From contig CAZSXW010000007.1 of NCBI GenBank assembly GCA_964610385.1, positions 1 to 64,000 of the forward strand: a stretch of 64,000 nucleotides of DNA, written 5' to 3'. The DNA is from CAZBSE01 sp964610385. GTDB taxonomy: Bacteria; Actinomycetota; Humimicrobiia; Humimicrobiales; Humimicrobiaceae. This document shows, piece by piece, positions 53,791-62,846 of this stretch. Positions within the stretch are counted from its first letter, which is position 1. Each line of letters begins with the position of its first letter. The translations under genes were made by a program, and so were the position numbers. The notes beneath the pieces were generated by a model that saw only the letters and a program-made list of their open reading frames with translations, was not told the DNA's origin and ran no database searches.

Positions 53791-54567
53791 ATGGAAACAG
53801 TACAGATAATTGATGCTACTCCGGATAATCTTGTAAATTATGGAGTCTGCGGTTATAAAGATATGAAACATGAAGAACTGAGTAGAAAGATTGACTGGTT
53901 TGGAGATAGATTCAAAGAGGGAATGAAGATTAAAATTTTATATTCAGAAAAAGACGGAACTCAGGGAATGCTTGAGTATGTTCCGGGCAAGTATTGCTGG
54001 AGACCGGTTAAGGCATCAGGATATATGTTCATACACTGCATCTTTGTAGGCTTTAGAAAAGAGTATAAAGGTAAGGGATATGGTTCTCTTATGATTGATA
54101 AGTGCATGGAAGACGCGAGGAAACAAAAAATGGCCGGAGTTGCGGTGGTGACCCGAAAGGGCCCTTTTATGGCTGGCAATGAACTGTTTTTGAAAAAAGG
54201 TTTTAAAGTTGTTGATAAAGTGGAACCTGATTTTGAACTAATGGTTAAAAAATTCAGTCCGGACTCGCCGGATCCGAAGTTTAAGGGAAACTGGGATAAT
54301 AAAGCATCAAAATATGGCAATGGTCTGGTTATGATAAGATCTGATCAATGTCCCTATTCAGTGAAAAATGTTCAAGCCATGGTTGAAACAGCAGAAAAAG
54401 TGTTTCACCTCAAACCAGAAGTAATAGATTTGAAAAGTTATATGGAAGCTCAGAAAAGTCCCAGCCCATTTGGTACGTTCTGTATACTGTATAACGGAAA
54501 GGTAATTTCCCATCATCCAATAAGCAACACTAGATTTGTCAATATAATGAGTAAAATCCTGGCATGA
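53791..54567 (+). CDS. GNAT acetyltransferase with YoaP-like C-terminal domain
   Basis: 258 residues. The GNAT core has 'FVGFRKEYKGKGYGSLMIDKCM' as acetyl-CoA loop (about residues 84-106). From about residue 175, 'MIRSDQCPYSVKNVQAMVETAEK' begins a thioredoxin-like YoaP-type domain with a CPY motif. The combination occurs in a small set of anaerobes. Substrate unknown. AAGGAGTG precedes the ATG. Confidence 0.85.
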   Translation: METVQIIDATPDNLVNYGVCGYKDMKHEELSRKIDWFGDRFKEGMKIKILYSEKDGTQGMLEYVPGKYCWRPVKASGYMFIHCIFVGFRKEYKGKGYGSLMIDKCMEDARKQKMAGVAVVTRKGPFMAGNELFLKKGFKVVDKVEPDFELMVKKFSPDSPDPKFKGNWDNKASKYGNGLVMIRSDQCPYSVKNVQAMVETAEKVFHLKPEVIDLKSYMEAQKSPSPFGTFCILYNGKVISHHPISNTRFVNIMSKILA

Positions 54568-54589
54568 AATTCAAAGTGGTATAAGTCTA

Positions 54590-55267
54590 ATGAATATAGG
54601 AAAACATAAAATCGATCTAGTAATATTTGACATGGACGGTGTGATGTTTGACACAGAAAAAATTTCCTATAGGATCTGGAAAGATCTGGGCAGGAAGTAT
54701 AAATATAACATTGATGATGGGATCTTTAAAAGAACGATTGGTTTAGATATTAAAAGCACGGAACAGGTCTATAAAAAGCATTTTGGGGCGGGCTTTCCAT
54801 TTAAAAAGATGAAAGATGAGCAAATTCAGATGATGAAGGATTATATTTTGTCGGAGGGAGCGCCAGTAAAAGATGGTGTAAACGAGTTACTTAGTTATAT
54901 AAAAAACAAAAACTTAAAGATAGCCCTTGCCACCTCAGCTTTGAAAGAAAGAGCTGAATTACTCCTTAAGATGTCTGATACTAGAAGATATTTTGATGTA
55001 GTTACCTGTGGTGATGAGATTACAAATGGAAAACCAGATCCGGAGATTTTTTTAAAGACGGCTGACAAATTGAACTGCAAGCCTGAAAATTGTCTGATTC
55101 TTGAAGACTCGAATAACGGAATAATGGCAGCCTACAGAGTGGGAATGCTGCCGGTAATGATTCCGGATATGAATGAGCCGGGAAAGGATGTTGAGGCGAT
55201 GTTATTTAAGAAATTTAATAACTTGATTGAAGTCAGAGATTATTTCAAGCATAATTTAAAGGCTTAA
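54590..55267 (+). CDS. HAD-superfamily hydrolase (beta-phosphoglucomutase-like)
   Basis: 225 residues. Motif I FDMDGVMFD with Asp14 and Asp16, motif II 'LATSALK', motif III Lys in 'GKPDPEIF', motif IV 'LILEDSNNGI'. The helical cap follows motif I. Phosphatase or phosphomutase acting on a sugar phosphate. Starts 23 nt after the GNAT gene. Confidence 0.9.
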   Translation: MNIGKHKIDLVIFDMDGVMFDTEKISYRIWKDLGRKYKYNIDDGIFKRTIGLDIKSTEQVYKKHFGAGFPFKKMKDEQIQMMKDYILSEGAPVKDGVNELLSYIKNKNLKIALATSALKERAELLLKMSDTRRYFDVVTCGDEITNGKPDPEIFLKTADKLNCKPENCLILEDSNNGIMAAYRVGMLPVMIPDMNEPGKDVEAMLFKKFNNLIEVRDYFKHNLKA

Positions 55268-55281
55268 TAGGAGGGATCATT

Positions 55282-55374
55282 ATGGATAATATTCAGCTGG
55301 TTGAATCCTTGAAAGAAACACTGCTGTTTGCAGAGCATTTATCGCAGAAAGGAATTGGAAAAATATCTCCCTGA
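55282..55374 (+). pseudogene. Short remnant ORF (30 codons) behind a strong ribosome site
   Basis: AGGAGGG (55269-55275) and ATG at 55282 start a 30-codon frame, MDNIQLVESLKETLLFAEHL and so on to KISP. Immediately behind, another frame reads 'EKYLPEIKREVMVLPA'. This looks like the N-terminus of a frame-shifted and shortened gene. No family recognised. Confidence 0.4.
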
Positions 55375-55471
55375 AATAAAGAGAGAAGTTATGGTCTTAC
55401 CTGCCTGAATCAATTTGGTATTTGGTAAATTCACATGATAAGTATATAGCAAAACTTTGATTTCAGCCGGA

Positions 55472-56281
55472 ATGAAAGTACGTGAAGTAAAAGCAAAGTC
55501 AATAATAATCAAGTCAAATCTGCCCGATACGGATTATGTAATAAATCCATATGTCGGCTGTATACATTCCTGCCTGTATTGTTATGCAAGATTTATGAAA
55601 AGATTTACAGGGCACAGGGAACCCTGGGGAGAATTCATTGACGTAAAGATAAACGGCCCCGTTCTGATTCCGGATAAAACAAGTAGATACGAAGGAAAAT
55701 CAATTTATTTATCTTCCGTTACGGATCCCTATAATCCTCTGGAAAAGAAATATAAACTTACACGGAGGATACTGGAAAAACTCATTCCGCTGCAGCCTGA
55801 CCTAGGAATACAGACTAAATCTGATCTGATCCTGCGGGATACGGACTTGCTGATACAGTTTAAGAATTGTCAGGCCGGGCTGACCATAACCACTCTGGAT
55901 GATGATTTAAGAAGGGAAGTAGAACCCTCTACAGTATCTGTTTCAAAAAGACTAGTGGCGCTTGAAAAACTAAAAGAAACCGGAATAGAAACTTATGTTT
56001 TTATGGGTCCCATACTTCCGTTTCTGACGAACTGGAAGGAGATTGTCCTGGCCACCAGTAAGTTCACCGATTTTTATATGTTTGAAAACCTTAATATAGT
56101 AGGTACGGTCTGGAATTCTGTTATAAAATGGCTCGGAGAAAAGCACAGAAATCTAATTCCCCAATACCGGCGCATTTACTTTACTAATAGCAGTTATTGG
56201 GGTAGAGTTGAAGATGATATAAGAAAATTTTGCACAAAACAGAAAATAAATTTCAAAATTTATTTCCATCATGGAAGATAA
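55472..56281 (+). CDS. Radical SAM protein of the spore photoproduct lyase-like group
   Basis: 269 residues from ATG 55472 (TTG 55457 is in frame but less typical). The iron-sulfur motif CIHSCLYC (Cys30/34/37) directly follows 'INPYVGC'. 'SSVTDPYNPLEKKYKLTRRIL' and 'GIQTKSDLILRD' are typical of the SplB-like, Rv2578c-type subgroup. Reaction unknown: DNA photoproduct repair is known only for true SplB, which is larger. Confidence 0.85.
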   Translation: MKVREVKAKSIIIKSNLPDTDYVINPYVGCIHSCLYCYARFMKRFTGHREPWGEFIDVKINGPVLIPDKTSRYEGKSIYLSSVTDPYNPLEKKYKLTRRILEKLIPLQPDLGIQTKSDLILRDTDLLIQFKNCQAGLTITTLDDDLRREVEPSTVSVSKRLVALEKLKETGIETYVFMGPILPFLTNWKEIVLATSKFTDFYMFENLNIVGTVWNSVIKWLGEKHRNLIPQYRRIYFTNSSYWGRVEDDIRKFCTKQKINFKIYFHHGR

Positions 56282-56302
56282 TATTCTGGATTGTTATTAT
56301 AA

Positions 56303-56818
56303 GTGGGAAGCAATAAAAAGTATAAAAAAATCAAATTAAGAAATGCAGTAAGAGATGACATTGAGTCGATAACCAGAATATATAATCACGCTGTTGAAAA
56401 TACAACGGCCACTTTTGATATTAAGCCCAGGACATTAAAATCCCAGGAAAAGTGGTTCAATGAACACACCGGTAGATATTCTGTGATAGTAGCGGAAGAT
56501 AATAAAGAGGTCATAGGCTGGGCTTCTCTTTCAAGGTGGTCGGAAAGGCAGGCCTATAATGATACAGCTGGGATATCTATATATGTTGACAAAGGCAGCC
56601 AGAGAAAAGGTGTAGGAAATTTATTGATGGCGGAGATAATAAGTCTAGCAAAGAAGAATAAATTCCATACAGTGCTCGCTGGGATAGCAGGAGATAATAA
56701 GGTAAGCATTCATCTGCATGAGAAGTATGGCTTCTTCCATACAGGAGTTTTAAAAGAAGCTGGATTTAAATTTAACAAATATATTGATGTTCATCTAATG
56801 CAGCTAATGTTGGATTAG
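56303..56818 (+). CDS. GNAT acetyltransferase (phosphinothricin acetyltransferase-like)
   Basis: 171 residues. 'LRNAVRDDIESITRIYNHAVENTTATFD' is the PAT-family start, 'ISIYVDKGSQRKGVGNLLM' the acetyl-CoA loop and 'HEKYGFFHTGVLKEAGFKF' the end. Acetylates an amine; the physiological substrate may be an amino acid analogue such as methionine sulfone. GTG start is tentative. Confidence 0.9.
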   Translation: MGSNKKYKKIKLRNAVRDDIESITRIYNHAVENTTATFDIKPRTLKSQEKWFNEHTGRYSVIVAEDNKEVIGWASLSRWSERQAYNDTAGISIYVDKGSQRKGVGNLLMAEIISLAKKNKFHTVLAGIAGDNKVSIHLHEKYGFFHTGVLKEAGFKFNKYIDVHLMQLMLD

Positions 56819-56889
56819 TACAAAGAAATCCCTATATTTTTTTAATATATAATATCTATTAGTAATTAATTCTATTTCAGGGAGGAGAA

Positions 56890-58053
56890 ATGGAGAATTT
56901 TATATTCAGGAATTCCACTAAAATAATTTTTGGAAAAGGTACCGAAAGACAGGTGGGAGAAGAGGCAGCCAGATATGGCCGTAAAGTCTTACTGCATTAC
57001 GGCGGGGGAAGTATAAAAAAATACGGACTTTACGATAGGGTTATAATGTCACTAAAAAGTACCGGTCTTGATATAATCGAACTGGGTGGTGTTCAACCTA
57101 ATCCCAGACTGGAACTGGCCAGAAAGGGAATAGATATCTGCCGTAAGGAAAAAGTTGATATCATTGTGGCCGTTGGCGGCGGCAGTGTAATTGATTCTGC
57201 CAAGACCATATCAGCGGGAGTGCCTTACAGTGGTGACGTCTGGGATTTTTATGCCGGTAAGGCTGAAGTGAAAGAAGTTATTCCGGTGGGAGTAGTCTTA
57301 ACAATATCTGCTTCGGGCAGTGAATCCAGCGACAGCATGGTAATAACCAATGAGGACGGGCTGTATAAAAAGGGTTTTAACAGTGATATATTACGACCGG
57401 TATTTGCCATATTAAATCCTGAAATTACTTATACCCTTCCTCCTTATCAGACTGCCTGCGGCGTATCGGACATAATGTCACATATAATGGAAAGATATTT
57501 TACCACTGTGAAAAATGTTGAGCTAACAGACAGATTATGTGAGGGAGCGCTAAAAACGGTGATGAATAATGTGTCAATAGTTCTTGAAGAGCCGGAAAAT
57601 TACCCGGCCCGTGCCGAGATTATGTGGGCAGGTAGTATCGCGCATAATAATCTACTTGGTACCGGGAGAACAGGAGATTGGGCTTCTCATAAGATAGAAC
57701 ACGAACTTAGCGGAATTTATGACATTGCTCATGGCGCCGGGCTGTCTATTATTTCCCTGGCCTGGATGAAATATGTGTATAAAAAGGATGTGGAAAGGTT
57801 TGCCCAGTTTGCAGTCAGGGTAATGGACCAAGAGCCGGATTTTTATGATATGGAAAAAACAGCCCTGAAGGGTATAGAGAGACTGAAGGAGTTCTTTAAG
57901 GGAATAGGCCTCCCTGTTACGCTGAAGGAAGCAAATATTCCCCATGACAGGCTTGAGGAGATGGCAGCTAAATGTACCCAGCGAGGGCCGGTGGGTAATT
58001 TTGTTAAATTGGATAAAAATGACGTGCTCACTATATTGGAGATGGCAAAATAG
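56890..58053 (+). CDS. Iron-containing alcohol dehydrogenase (YqhD/butanol DH-like)
   Basis: 387 residues, the length of E. coli YqhD. NADP loop GGGSVID. Metal ligands Asp194, His198, His267 and His281 fall at the positions known from YqhD. Reduces short-chain aldehydes with NADPH, in fermentation or detoxification. GGAGGAG precedes the ATG. Distinct from the island Fe-ADH at 30030. Confidence 0.92.
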   Translation: MENFIFRNSTKIIFGKGTERQVGEEAARYGRKVLLHYGGGSIKKYGLYDRVIMSLKSTGLDIIELGGVQPNPRLELARKGIDICRKEKVDIIVAVGGGSVIDSAKTISAGVPYSGDVWDFYAGKAEVKEVIPVGVVLTISASGSESSDSMVITNEDGLYKKGFNSDILRPVFAILNPEITYTLPPYQTACGVSDIMSHIMERYFTTVKNVELTDRLCEGALKTVMNNVSIVLEEPENYPARAEIMWAGSIAHNNLLGTGRTGDWASHKIEHELSGIYDIAHGAGLSIISLAWMKYVYKKDVERFAQFAVRVMDQEPDFYDMEKTALKGIERLKEFFKGIGLPVTLKEANIPHDRLEEMAAKCTQRGPVGNFVKLDKNDVLTILEMAK

Positions 58054-58091
58054 GAAGTAACCTTATTGAAATTTTTTAAAGGTCAGCAAAT

Positions 58092-59111
58092 ATGAAAATT
58101 AGAAGCAGTATATTCAGAGATTATAAAGTAAGATCCATTTTTATATTTGTTATTTGCCTGATAATTATTTTCTTTATGGTCTCATTAGCAGGATGTTTTG
58201 TAATAGAGAACGCAGAAAATAAATCTGAATTACAGGTTCCACATGAGGAGAGATGGGGAATTTATTTATTGAACAGTAGAACCCAGAGATTAAGCCTGGT
58301 GTATGGTTCTGAAGAAAAGATTGATTACCTTCACTTAAACTATGATGCAACGAGGTTTGTATTTTCTAAGTTTATAAATGGGGATAAGATGGAAGATACT
58401 GAAATATGTGTTTTAAATGCAGACGGCAGCGGCTGCAGTCAGCTTATTGACAACAATTGCATGGATGTCTATCCAAGATGGTCTCCTGATTCACTAAATA
58501 TACTGTTTCTTACAGATCGCGATGGGGATATGGACATTTATATAATGGATGCACAGAGCGGAGATACTCGGAAGTTTTATGATTCAGGGAGCCATGATGC
58601 GGATATCGACTGGAAAGGAAGTAAAATAACTTTCACTTCAGGAAGCTGCATCTGGGTTATGGATTGTGATGGGAATAATCCCAGAAGGATTACTAATCCG
58701 CCCGGGGCTGGAGAGTGGGGTAATTCTGTACTGCCGTTCGGTGACTATGACCCGAGATTGAGCTATGATGAAAAAAAAGTAGTTTTTGAAAGAATGGTTG
58801 ATGACAGCAGTGAACACGGTAATTATGATATTTTTACTGTCAACTCGGATGGATCAGGTATAAAGCGCCTTACAGAAACAGGATATACGCAGGGGCTGGC
58901 CAACTGGTCTAAAAATGGAGAGAAGATACTGTATATGGTTTCAGCTATGGGAAGTGAGGGAAAATTTGATATTTTTTTAATGAATTCGGATGGAACAGAT
59001 AATAAAAATATAACGCCGGATTATTTTCCTGAGGATTTCTTATGCCATAATCCCATATTTTCCCTTAATGAAGATGAAATATTTTTTATAGGTGAGTGGT
59101 GGATGAAATAA
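58092..59111 (+). CDS. TolB-like beta-propeller lipoprotein
   Basis: 339 residues. Signal peptide with lipobox LAGC (Cys35) after a long basic N-terminus. The body has PD40/TolB-type repeats ('YPRWSPDSLNILFLTDRDGDMDIYIMDAQSGD', 'ANWSKNGEKILYM', 'NSDGTDNKNIT'), giving about five or six blades. Exported and lipid-anchored. No Tol-Pal partner is near, so it is a stand-alone binding propeller of unknown ligand. Confidence 0.85.
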   Translation: MKIRSSIFRDYKVRSIFIFVICLIIIFFMVSLAGCFVIENAENKSELQVPHEERWGIYLLNSRTQRLSLVYGSEEKIDYLHLNYDATRFVFSKFINGDKMEDTEICVLNADGSGCSQLIDNNCMDVYPRWSPDSLNILFLTDRDGDMDIYIMDAQSGDTRKFYDSGSHDADIDWKGSKITFTSGSCIWVMDCDGNNPRRITNPPGAGEWGNSVLPFGDYDPRLSYDEKKVVFERMVDDSSEHGNYDIFTVNSDGSGIKRLTETGYTQGLANWSKNGEKILYMVSAMGSEGKFDIFLMNSDGTDNKNITPDYFPEDFLCHNPIFSLNEDEIFFIGEWWMK

Positions 59112-59138
59112 AGCCGGTTTTTTACCTGATCTTGCCCG

Positions 59139-60320
59139 CTAGCTATGTCTTTTTTTAATATAAGGGAACAGAAATAATAACAGAATGGCAATGACCGGAA
59201 ATATCAGTACATAATTTATAGTCTTTATCATCCCGATATTGTCTGCAATTTTCCCGATAAGCATAAGGGTAGCAGCTGCAGTTCCGGTGCTTACACCAAT
59301 TATCAGAGAAGAGGCGAGGCTTACATTTCCAGGAAATATATCCTGAACAACTCTTATACACAGCGGTAGTGTAGAGATAGCAAAGAAACCAGCTGTAATA
59401 AATAAGACTATTGAGATGTTCAACTGGACTTTGAACATCATATAAAAAAGAGGAACGGATATAATAAGTGCAGCCTGAATAACCGCTGTCCTTTTCCTTA
59501 TTTTATCCGAGTAGTAACCTGCAAAAAGGCCCCCGATACCACCGATTACCATAAAGGCCAGAATTATATATCCAAAATTTATTAGTTCCACACCCCTACC
59601 GGTAAAATACAGGGGCATGAAGGTAAACATGGATTGAACAGTGATCTCTCTGCAGTAAGCGGTTAATAACATAAGTGAAAGCAGGACTAGTTTTGATTTT
59701 TTTATTCTCTTGAATCTGCTTAAAAAACCTACCGGGGCTTTTTTAGCTTTTTTTACATACATGAAGGGGGCAAACCTTATAAGCATCATTGACAGGATCA
59801 CTCCAGGCACGGCTGCCAGTGGAACAAAATTAAGCCCGATTTTATTTATAATGAAAACAATAAAAAGTGATCCTACCGAAAAACCAAGGATTCCTCCCAG
59901 CGATATTATGGAATTCGACAGACCTTTCCTGCTCCCTCCAAAATGTCTGGCAGAAGCTGCTGTAGGAGGATGAATGGCAGCTACTCCAAGGTTCCCTAAA
60001 AATAGAAAGGTCAGAATAAGCCAGTAACTGGGCAGTATGCCTACAATACTTATGAATATTGAAGCGACCAGCGGCCCTATTATCAGAAAATACTTTATTC
60101 CGTATTTATCTGAAAAGTATCCAAATGCCGGCTGGGTAAGGTTACATGCTACAAAGTTTACAGCGGTTAAAATACTTACCAGAAAAAGAGAGAGCTCCAG
60201 TTTTTCGGTGATTATCGGGATCAGACCTATTATGAAACAGGCATAGGTATCAGTGATCATATGAGTGGTGAAATTCAGAAATATTGCAGTCCTGTTTGAG
60301 ATTTTATTTGTTCCAGCCAT
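59139..60320 (-). CDS. MFS transporter (fosmidomycin-resistance-like)
   Basis: 393 residues with 12 membrane segments. 'FGYFSDKYGIKYFLIIG' is the MFS loop between segments 2 and 3, 'AAIHPPTAASARHFGGSRKG' is typical of the Fsr group, and 'GYYSDKIRKRT' is the loop between segments 8 and 9. Probably an exporter of small drugs or metabolites. It is divergent from the SRP RNA gene. Confidence 0.9.
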   Translation of the reverse strand: MAGTNKISNRTAIFLNFTTHMITDTYACFIIGLIPIITEKLELSLFLVSILTAVNFVACNLTQPAFGYFSDKYGIKYFLIIGPLVASIFISIVGILPSYWLILTFLFLGNLGVAAIHPPTAASARHFGGSRKGLSNSIISLGGILGFSVGSLFIVFIINKIGLNFVPLAAVPGVILSMMLIRFAPFMYVKKAKKAPVGFLSRFKRIKKSKLVLLSLMLLTAYCREITVQSMFTFMPLYFTGRGVELINFGYIILAFMVIGGIGGLFAGYYSDKIRKRTAVIQAALIISVPLFYMMFKVQLNISIVLFITAGFFAISTLPLCIRVVQDIFPGNVSLASSLIIGVSTGTAAATLMLIGKIADNIGMIKTINYVLIFPVIAILLLFLFPYIKKRHS

Positions 60321-60406
60321 TATAGTGATGATACAAAAATTCTTTATTTTAGGCTAATTCTTTAAAAAAATTCTACTATTTTAAAATAAATGGTCAACAA
60401 TGATTT

Positions 60407-60424
60407 TTGGCAATGTCATGCCAA
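60407..60424. promoter_or_regulatory. TTGGCA-N6-TGCCAA palindrome in the divergent promoter region
   Basis: TTGGCA (60407-60412) and TGCCAA (60419-60424) with six bases between, about 90 nt upstream of the MFS start and 43 nt before the SRP RNA. The symmetry suits a dimeric regulator of the transporter gene. Confidence 0.35.
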
Positions 60425-60454
60425 CAGCAGGTTTTATTTTTTCCGTTATTCTTA

Positions 60455-60460
60455 TATAAT
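60455..60460 (+). promoter_or_regulatory. -10 box of the SRP RNA gene
   Basis: A perfect TATAAT seven bases before the RNA 5' end. The -35 region is weak (TTTATT-like). Confidence 0.6.
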
Positions 60461-60466
60461 CAGATA

Positions 60467-60737
60467 GACCGTGCTAGGTGGGGAGCTAGCGGTGCCCTGT
60501 AACTCACAATCCGCTATAGTGAGACTGATCACCAGATATGAGGTTTATAGTAGTAAGATCAGCGCTTATATAAGTGGCGTTGAAGGTCGGGTCTTATGCG
60601 GCGGAGGGTTACAAACCCCGTCAGGTCCGAGAGGAAGCAGCGGTAAGTAATATTCTCCGGGTGCCATAAGTAAGCCTGGCTGGAGTTAACTGTATTAGTG
60701 GCGCTTGTTATTATAAATCAAGATCTGCGGCACGGTC
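60467..60737 (+). ncRNA. ffs: Signal recognition particle RNA (large bacterial type)
   Basis: About 271 nt closed by GACCGTGC (60467-60474) with GCACGGTC (60730-60737). The 5' part 'CTAGGTGGGGAGCTAGCGGTGCCCTGTAA' forms the Alu-type domain, and the S-domain tip 'GTCAGGTCC-GAGA-GGAAGCAGC' is the Ffh-binding hairpin. The tip loop is GAGA rather than the common GGAA, but still GNRA. The place directly before dnaX-ybaB-recR is the classical one. Confidence 0.93.
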
Positions 60738-60768
60738 GCTTTTGGTTAATTGAAACAGTCGTATCCTT

Positions 60769-62457
60769 ATGAGTTATATTTCGTTCTATAGAAAGTGGAG
60801 ACCGCAGAGCTTTGATGAAATCATCGGCCAGGAATACAACATCAAAACCATTAGAAATGCGGTAGCCAATAACAGACTATCTCACTGTTATATATTTTGC
60901 GGTCCCAGGGGAACCGGTAAAACATCAACAGCCCGAATCCTGGCAAAAGCATTGAACTGTAAAAAGGGTATTACTCCTGACCCCTGCAATAAATGTGAAA
61001 ACTGCATAAGCATATCCAATGGTTCCAATGTAGATGTGATAGAAATCGATGCTGCTTCCAACAGGGGGATAGATGAGATAAGGGAGCTCAGGGAAAAAGT
61101 CAAATATCTGCCCAGTTCTCTTAGAAAGAAAGTATATATAATTGATGAAGTCCATATGCTGACCACTGAAGCCTTTAATGCGCTGCTTAAAGTCCTGGAA
61201 GAACCTCCTGAACATGTAATGTTTATAATGGCTACCACCGAGCCCAATAAAGTACTGCCGACCATAATGTCCAGAAGCCAGAGATTTGATTTCTTTCCCA
61301 TACCTATGGACAGGATAAAGGAGAAGCTGGTAAAAATTGCCAGGAGTGAAAAGATAGATATAAGTGACCAGGCCTTGAATCTGATTTCCAAATATGCAGA
61401 CGGCAGTTCCAGAGACGCTGATGGAATACTCGAACAGCTGGCAGCATTCGGGGAGGATAAAATTGAAGTAAGTGATGTCACGTCACTTCTGGGTATAGCC
61501 GAACTGGATACTCTGTTTGAGCTTACAGAAATTTTGATTGAAAGAGACCTAAACAAGGCTCTTCTTCTGGTAAATAAGATAATAAGCAGCAATCAAAATA
61601 TAAAAGTATTTGTGGCGGAGTTTATAGACCATCTCTACGATCTGTATGTAATTAAAAACTTCGGCAGTCCTTTTGAAATCGTGGATATAGGCGAGGATTT
61701 CAAAAACAGGTATAAAGCCCAGGCAGAAAAGCTGAATAAAGAAGAATTGGAATTTTATATAGACCTTTTTACGGAACTGCTCAAGCAGGTAAAGTGGGGC
61801 GAGGGCTCAAAGGTCTTTTTCAAATCAGCAGTTGTAAAAGCAGTAAATTTTATAATGCTTGATGAGAAGGGGATAATAGAAAAGACGAGACTTTTAGAGG
61901 GCAGGATCAATAAGTTAAAAGAAGAAATGGAAAGAATAAACTCCATTCAGGAAAAAGGCGGGGTTAGCGGCGGTCATAAGGCCGATGTCAGGAGCAGTGA
62001 ATATGAAAACAGGAATGATGACTTTGATATTATTAAAAGTGATGAAATAGACGAAATGGTAAAAGATGTGGAGATCTCAGCGAAAAGTACAAGGAGTAAG
62101 AAAGAAGCTTCCAGATCAGATAAAGAAGCGCCCGGGAAAACAGAAAAAGGCGGTGAAATAGATAAGATCATAGGTGATCTGGACCAGATCTGTTTGAATA
62201 TAAAAAAGAAGAAGGTCTCTGTTTATGCCATGTTTACAGAGGCTTCACCTTACCGGGTGGACAATGGTACGGTTTATTTTCTATTGGGTGAAAAAAAGCA
62301 GTGGCACAGGGATCAGCTGAATAAAAAGGCAAATGCAGAGCTTATATCCGGTGCGATAAAAGAGGTCACCGGAAGGGATTTCAAGGTCGTGTTCGAAACC
62401 GGCGGTAAAGAAGATATGTTGAACTATTTTGAAAAAAAATTTGAAATAAAGGAGTAG
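60769..62457 (+). CDS. dnaX: DNA polymerase III subunit gamma/tau
   Basis: 562 residues. Walker A GPRGTGKTS (45-53), zinc-site Cys64/73/76/79, Walker B 'VYIIDEVHML', sensor 'FIMATTEPNKVLP'. The conserved AAA+ part covers residues 1-370. The tau-like tail is charged, with a structured end near 470-562. Clamp-loader ATPase of the replisome. No obvious slippery site for gamma formation was noticed. Begins 31 nt after the SRP RNA. Confidence 0.96.
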   Translation: MSYISFYRKWRPQSFDEIIGQEYNIKTIRNAVANNRLSHCYIFCGPRGTGKTSTARILAKALNCKKGITPDPCNKCENCISISNGSNVDVIEIDAASNRGIDEIRELREKVKYLPSSLRKKVYIIDEVHMLTTEAFNALLKVLEEPPEHVMFIMATTEPNKVLPTIMSRSQRFDFFPIPMDRIKEKLVKIARSEKIDISDQALNLISKYADGSSRDADGILEQLAAFGEDKIEVSDVTSLLGIAELDTLFELTEILIERDLNKALLLVNKIISSNQNIKVFVAEFIDHLYDLYVIKNFGSPFEIVDIGEDFKNRYKAQAEKLNKEELEFYIDLFTELLKQVKWGEGSKVFFKSAVVKAVNFIMLDEKGIIEKTRLLEGRINKLKEEMERINSIQEKGGVSGGHKADVRSSEYENRNDDFDIIKSDEIDEMVKDVEISAKSTRSKKEASRSDKEAPGKTEKGGEIDKIIGDLDQICLNIKKKKVSVYAMFTEASPYRVDNGTVYFLLGEKKQWHRDQLNKKANAELISGAIKEVTGRDFKVVFETGGKEDMLNYFEKKFEIKE

Positions 62458-62460
62458 AAA

Positions 62461-62775
62461 TTGGGTTTTGATTATGGAAGTATGATGAAACAGGCAAAGA
62501 TCATGCAGAAGAAGATTATGGAAGCTCAGGAGGAGCTTAAGAATATGGAGTTCGAAGCTTCTGCAGGTGGTGGTGCCGTGAAGGTCAAGGTAAACGGCAG
62601 CCAGGAGGTCATGGAAGTAAAGATTAACAAGGAAATAATAGAATCCGGTGATACAGAGATGATCGAAGATATGGTAATGGTAGCAGTAAATGATGCAATT
62701 AAGCAGTCCAGAGATGAAGCTAAAAACAAGATGTCGGCTATTACCGGGGGGATGAGTATACCGGGAATGTTTTAA
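62461..62775 (+). CDS. ybaB: YbaB/EbfC nucleoid-associated protein
   Basis: 104 residues, TTG start 3 nt after the dnaX stop, with AAAGGAG inside the dnaX end. 'MMKQAKIMQKKIMEAQEELKN' helix, 'VKVKVNGSQEVMEVKIN' strands and the final 'AITGGMSIPGMF'. Small dimeric DNA-binding protein, always between dnaX and recR. Confidence 0.95.
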   Translation: MGFDYGSMMKQAKIMQKKIMEAQEELKNMEFEASAGGGAVKVKVNGSQEVMEVKINKEIIESGDTEMIEDMVMVAVNDAIKQSRDEAKNKMSAITGGMSIPGMF

Positions 62776-62846
62776 AACAGTGAAAATATAGTATTTTGCG
62801 GAATTTTTTATTTATTACTTAATGTTGACCCTATTTTTAATCATTT

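Noticed and set aside
60888..61592. 234-codon minus-strand open frame
   Set aside because: Antisense shadow of dnaX; Ser/Ile-rich composition typical of reversed coding sequence.
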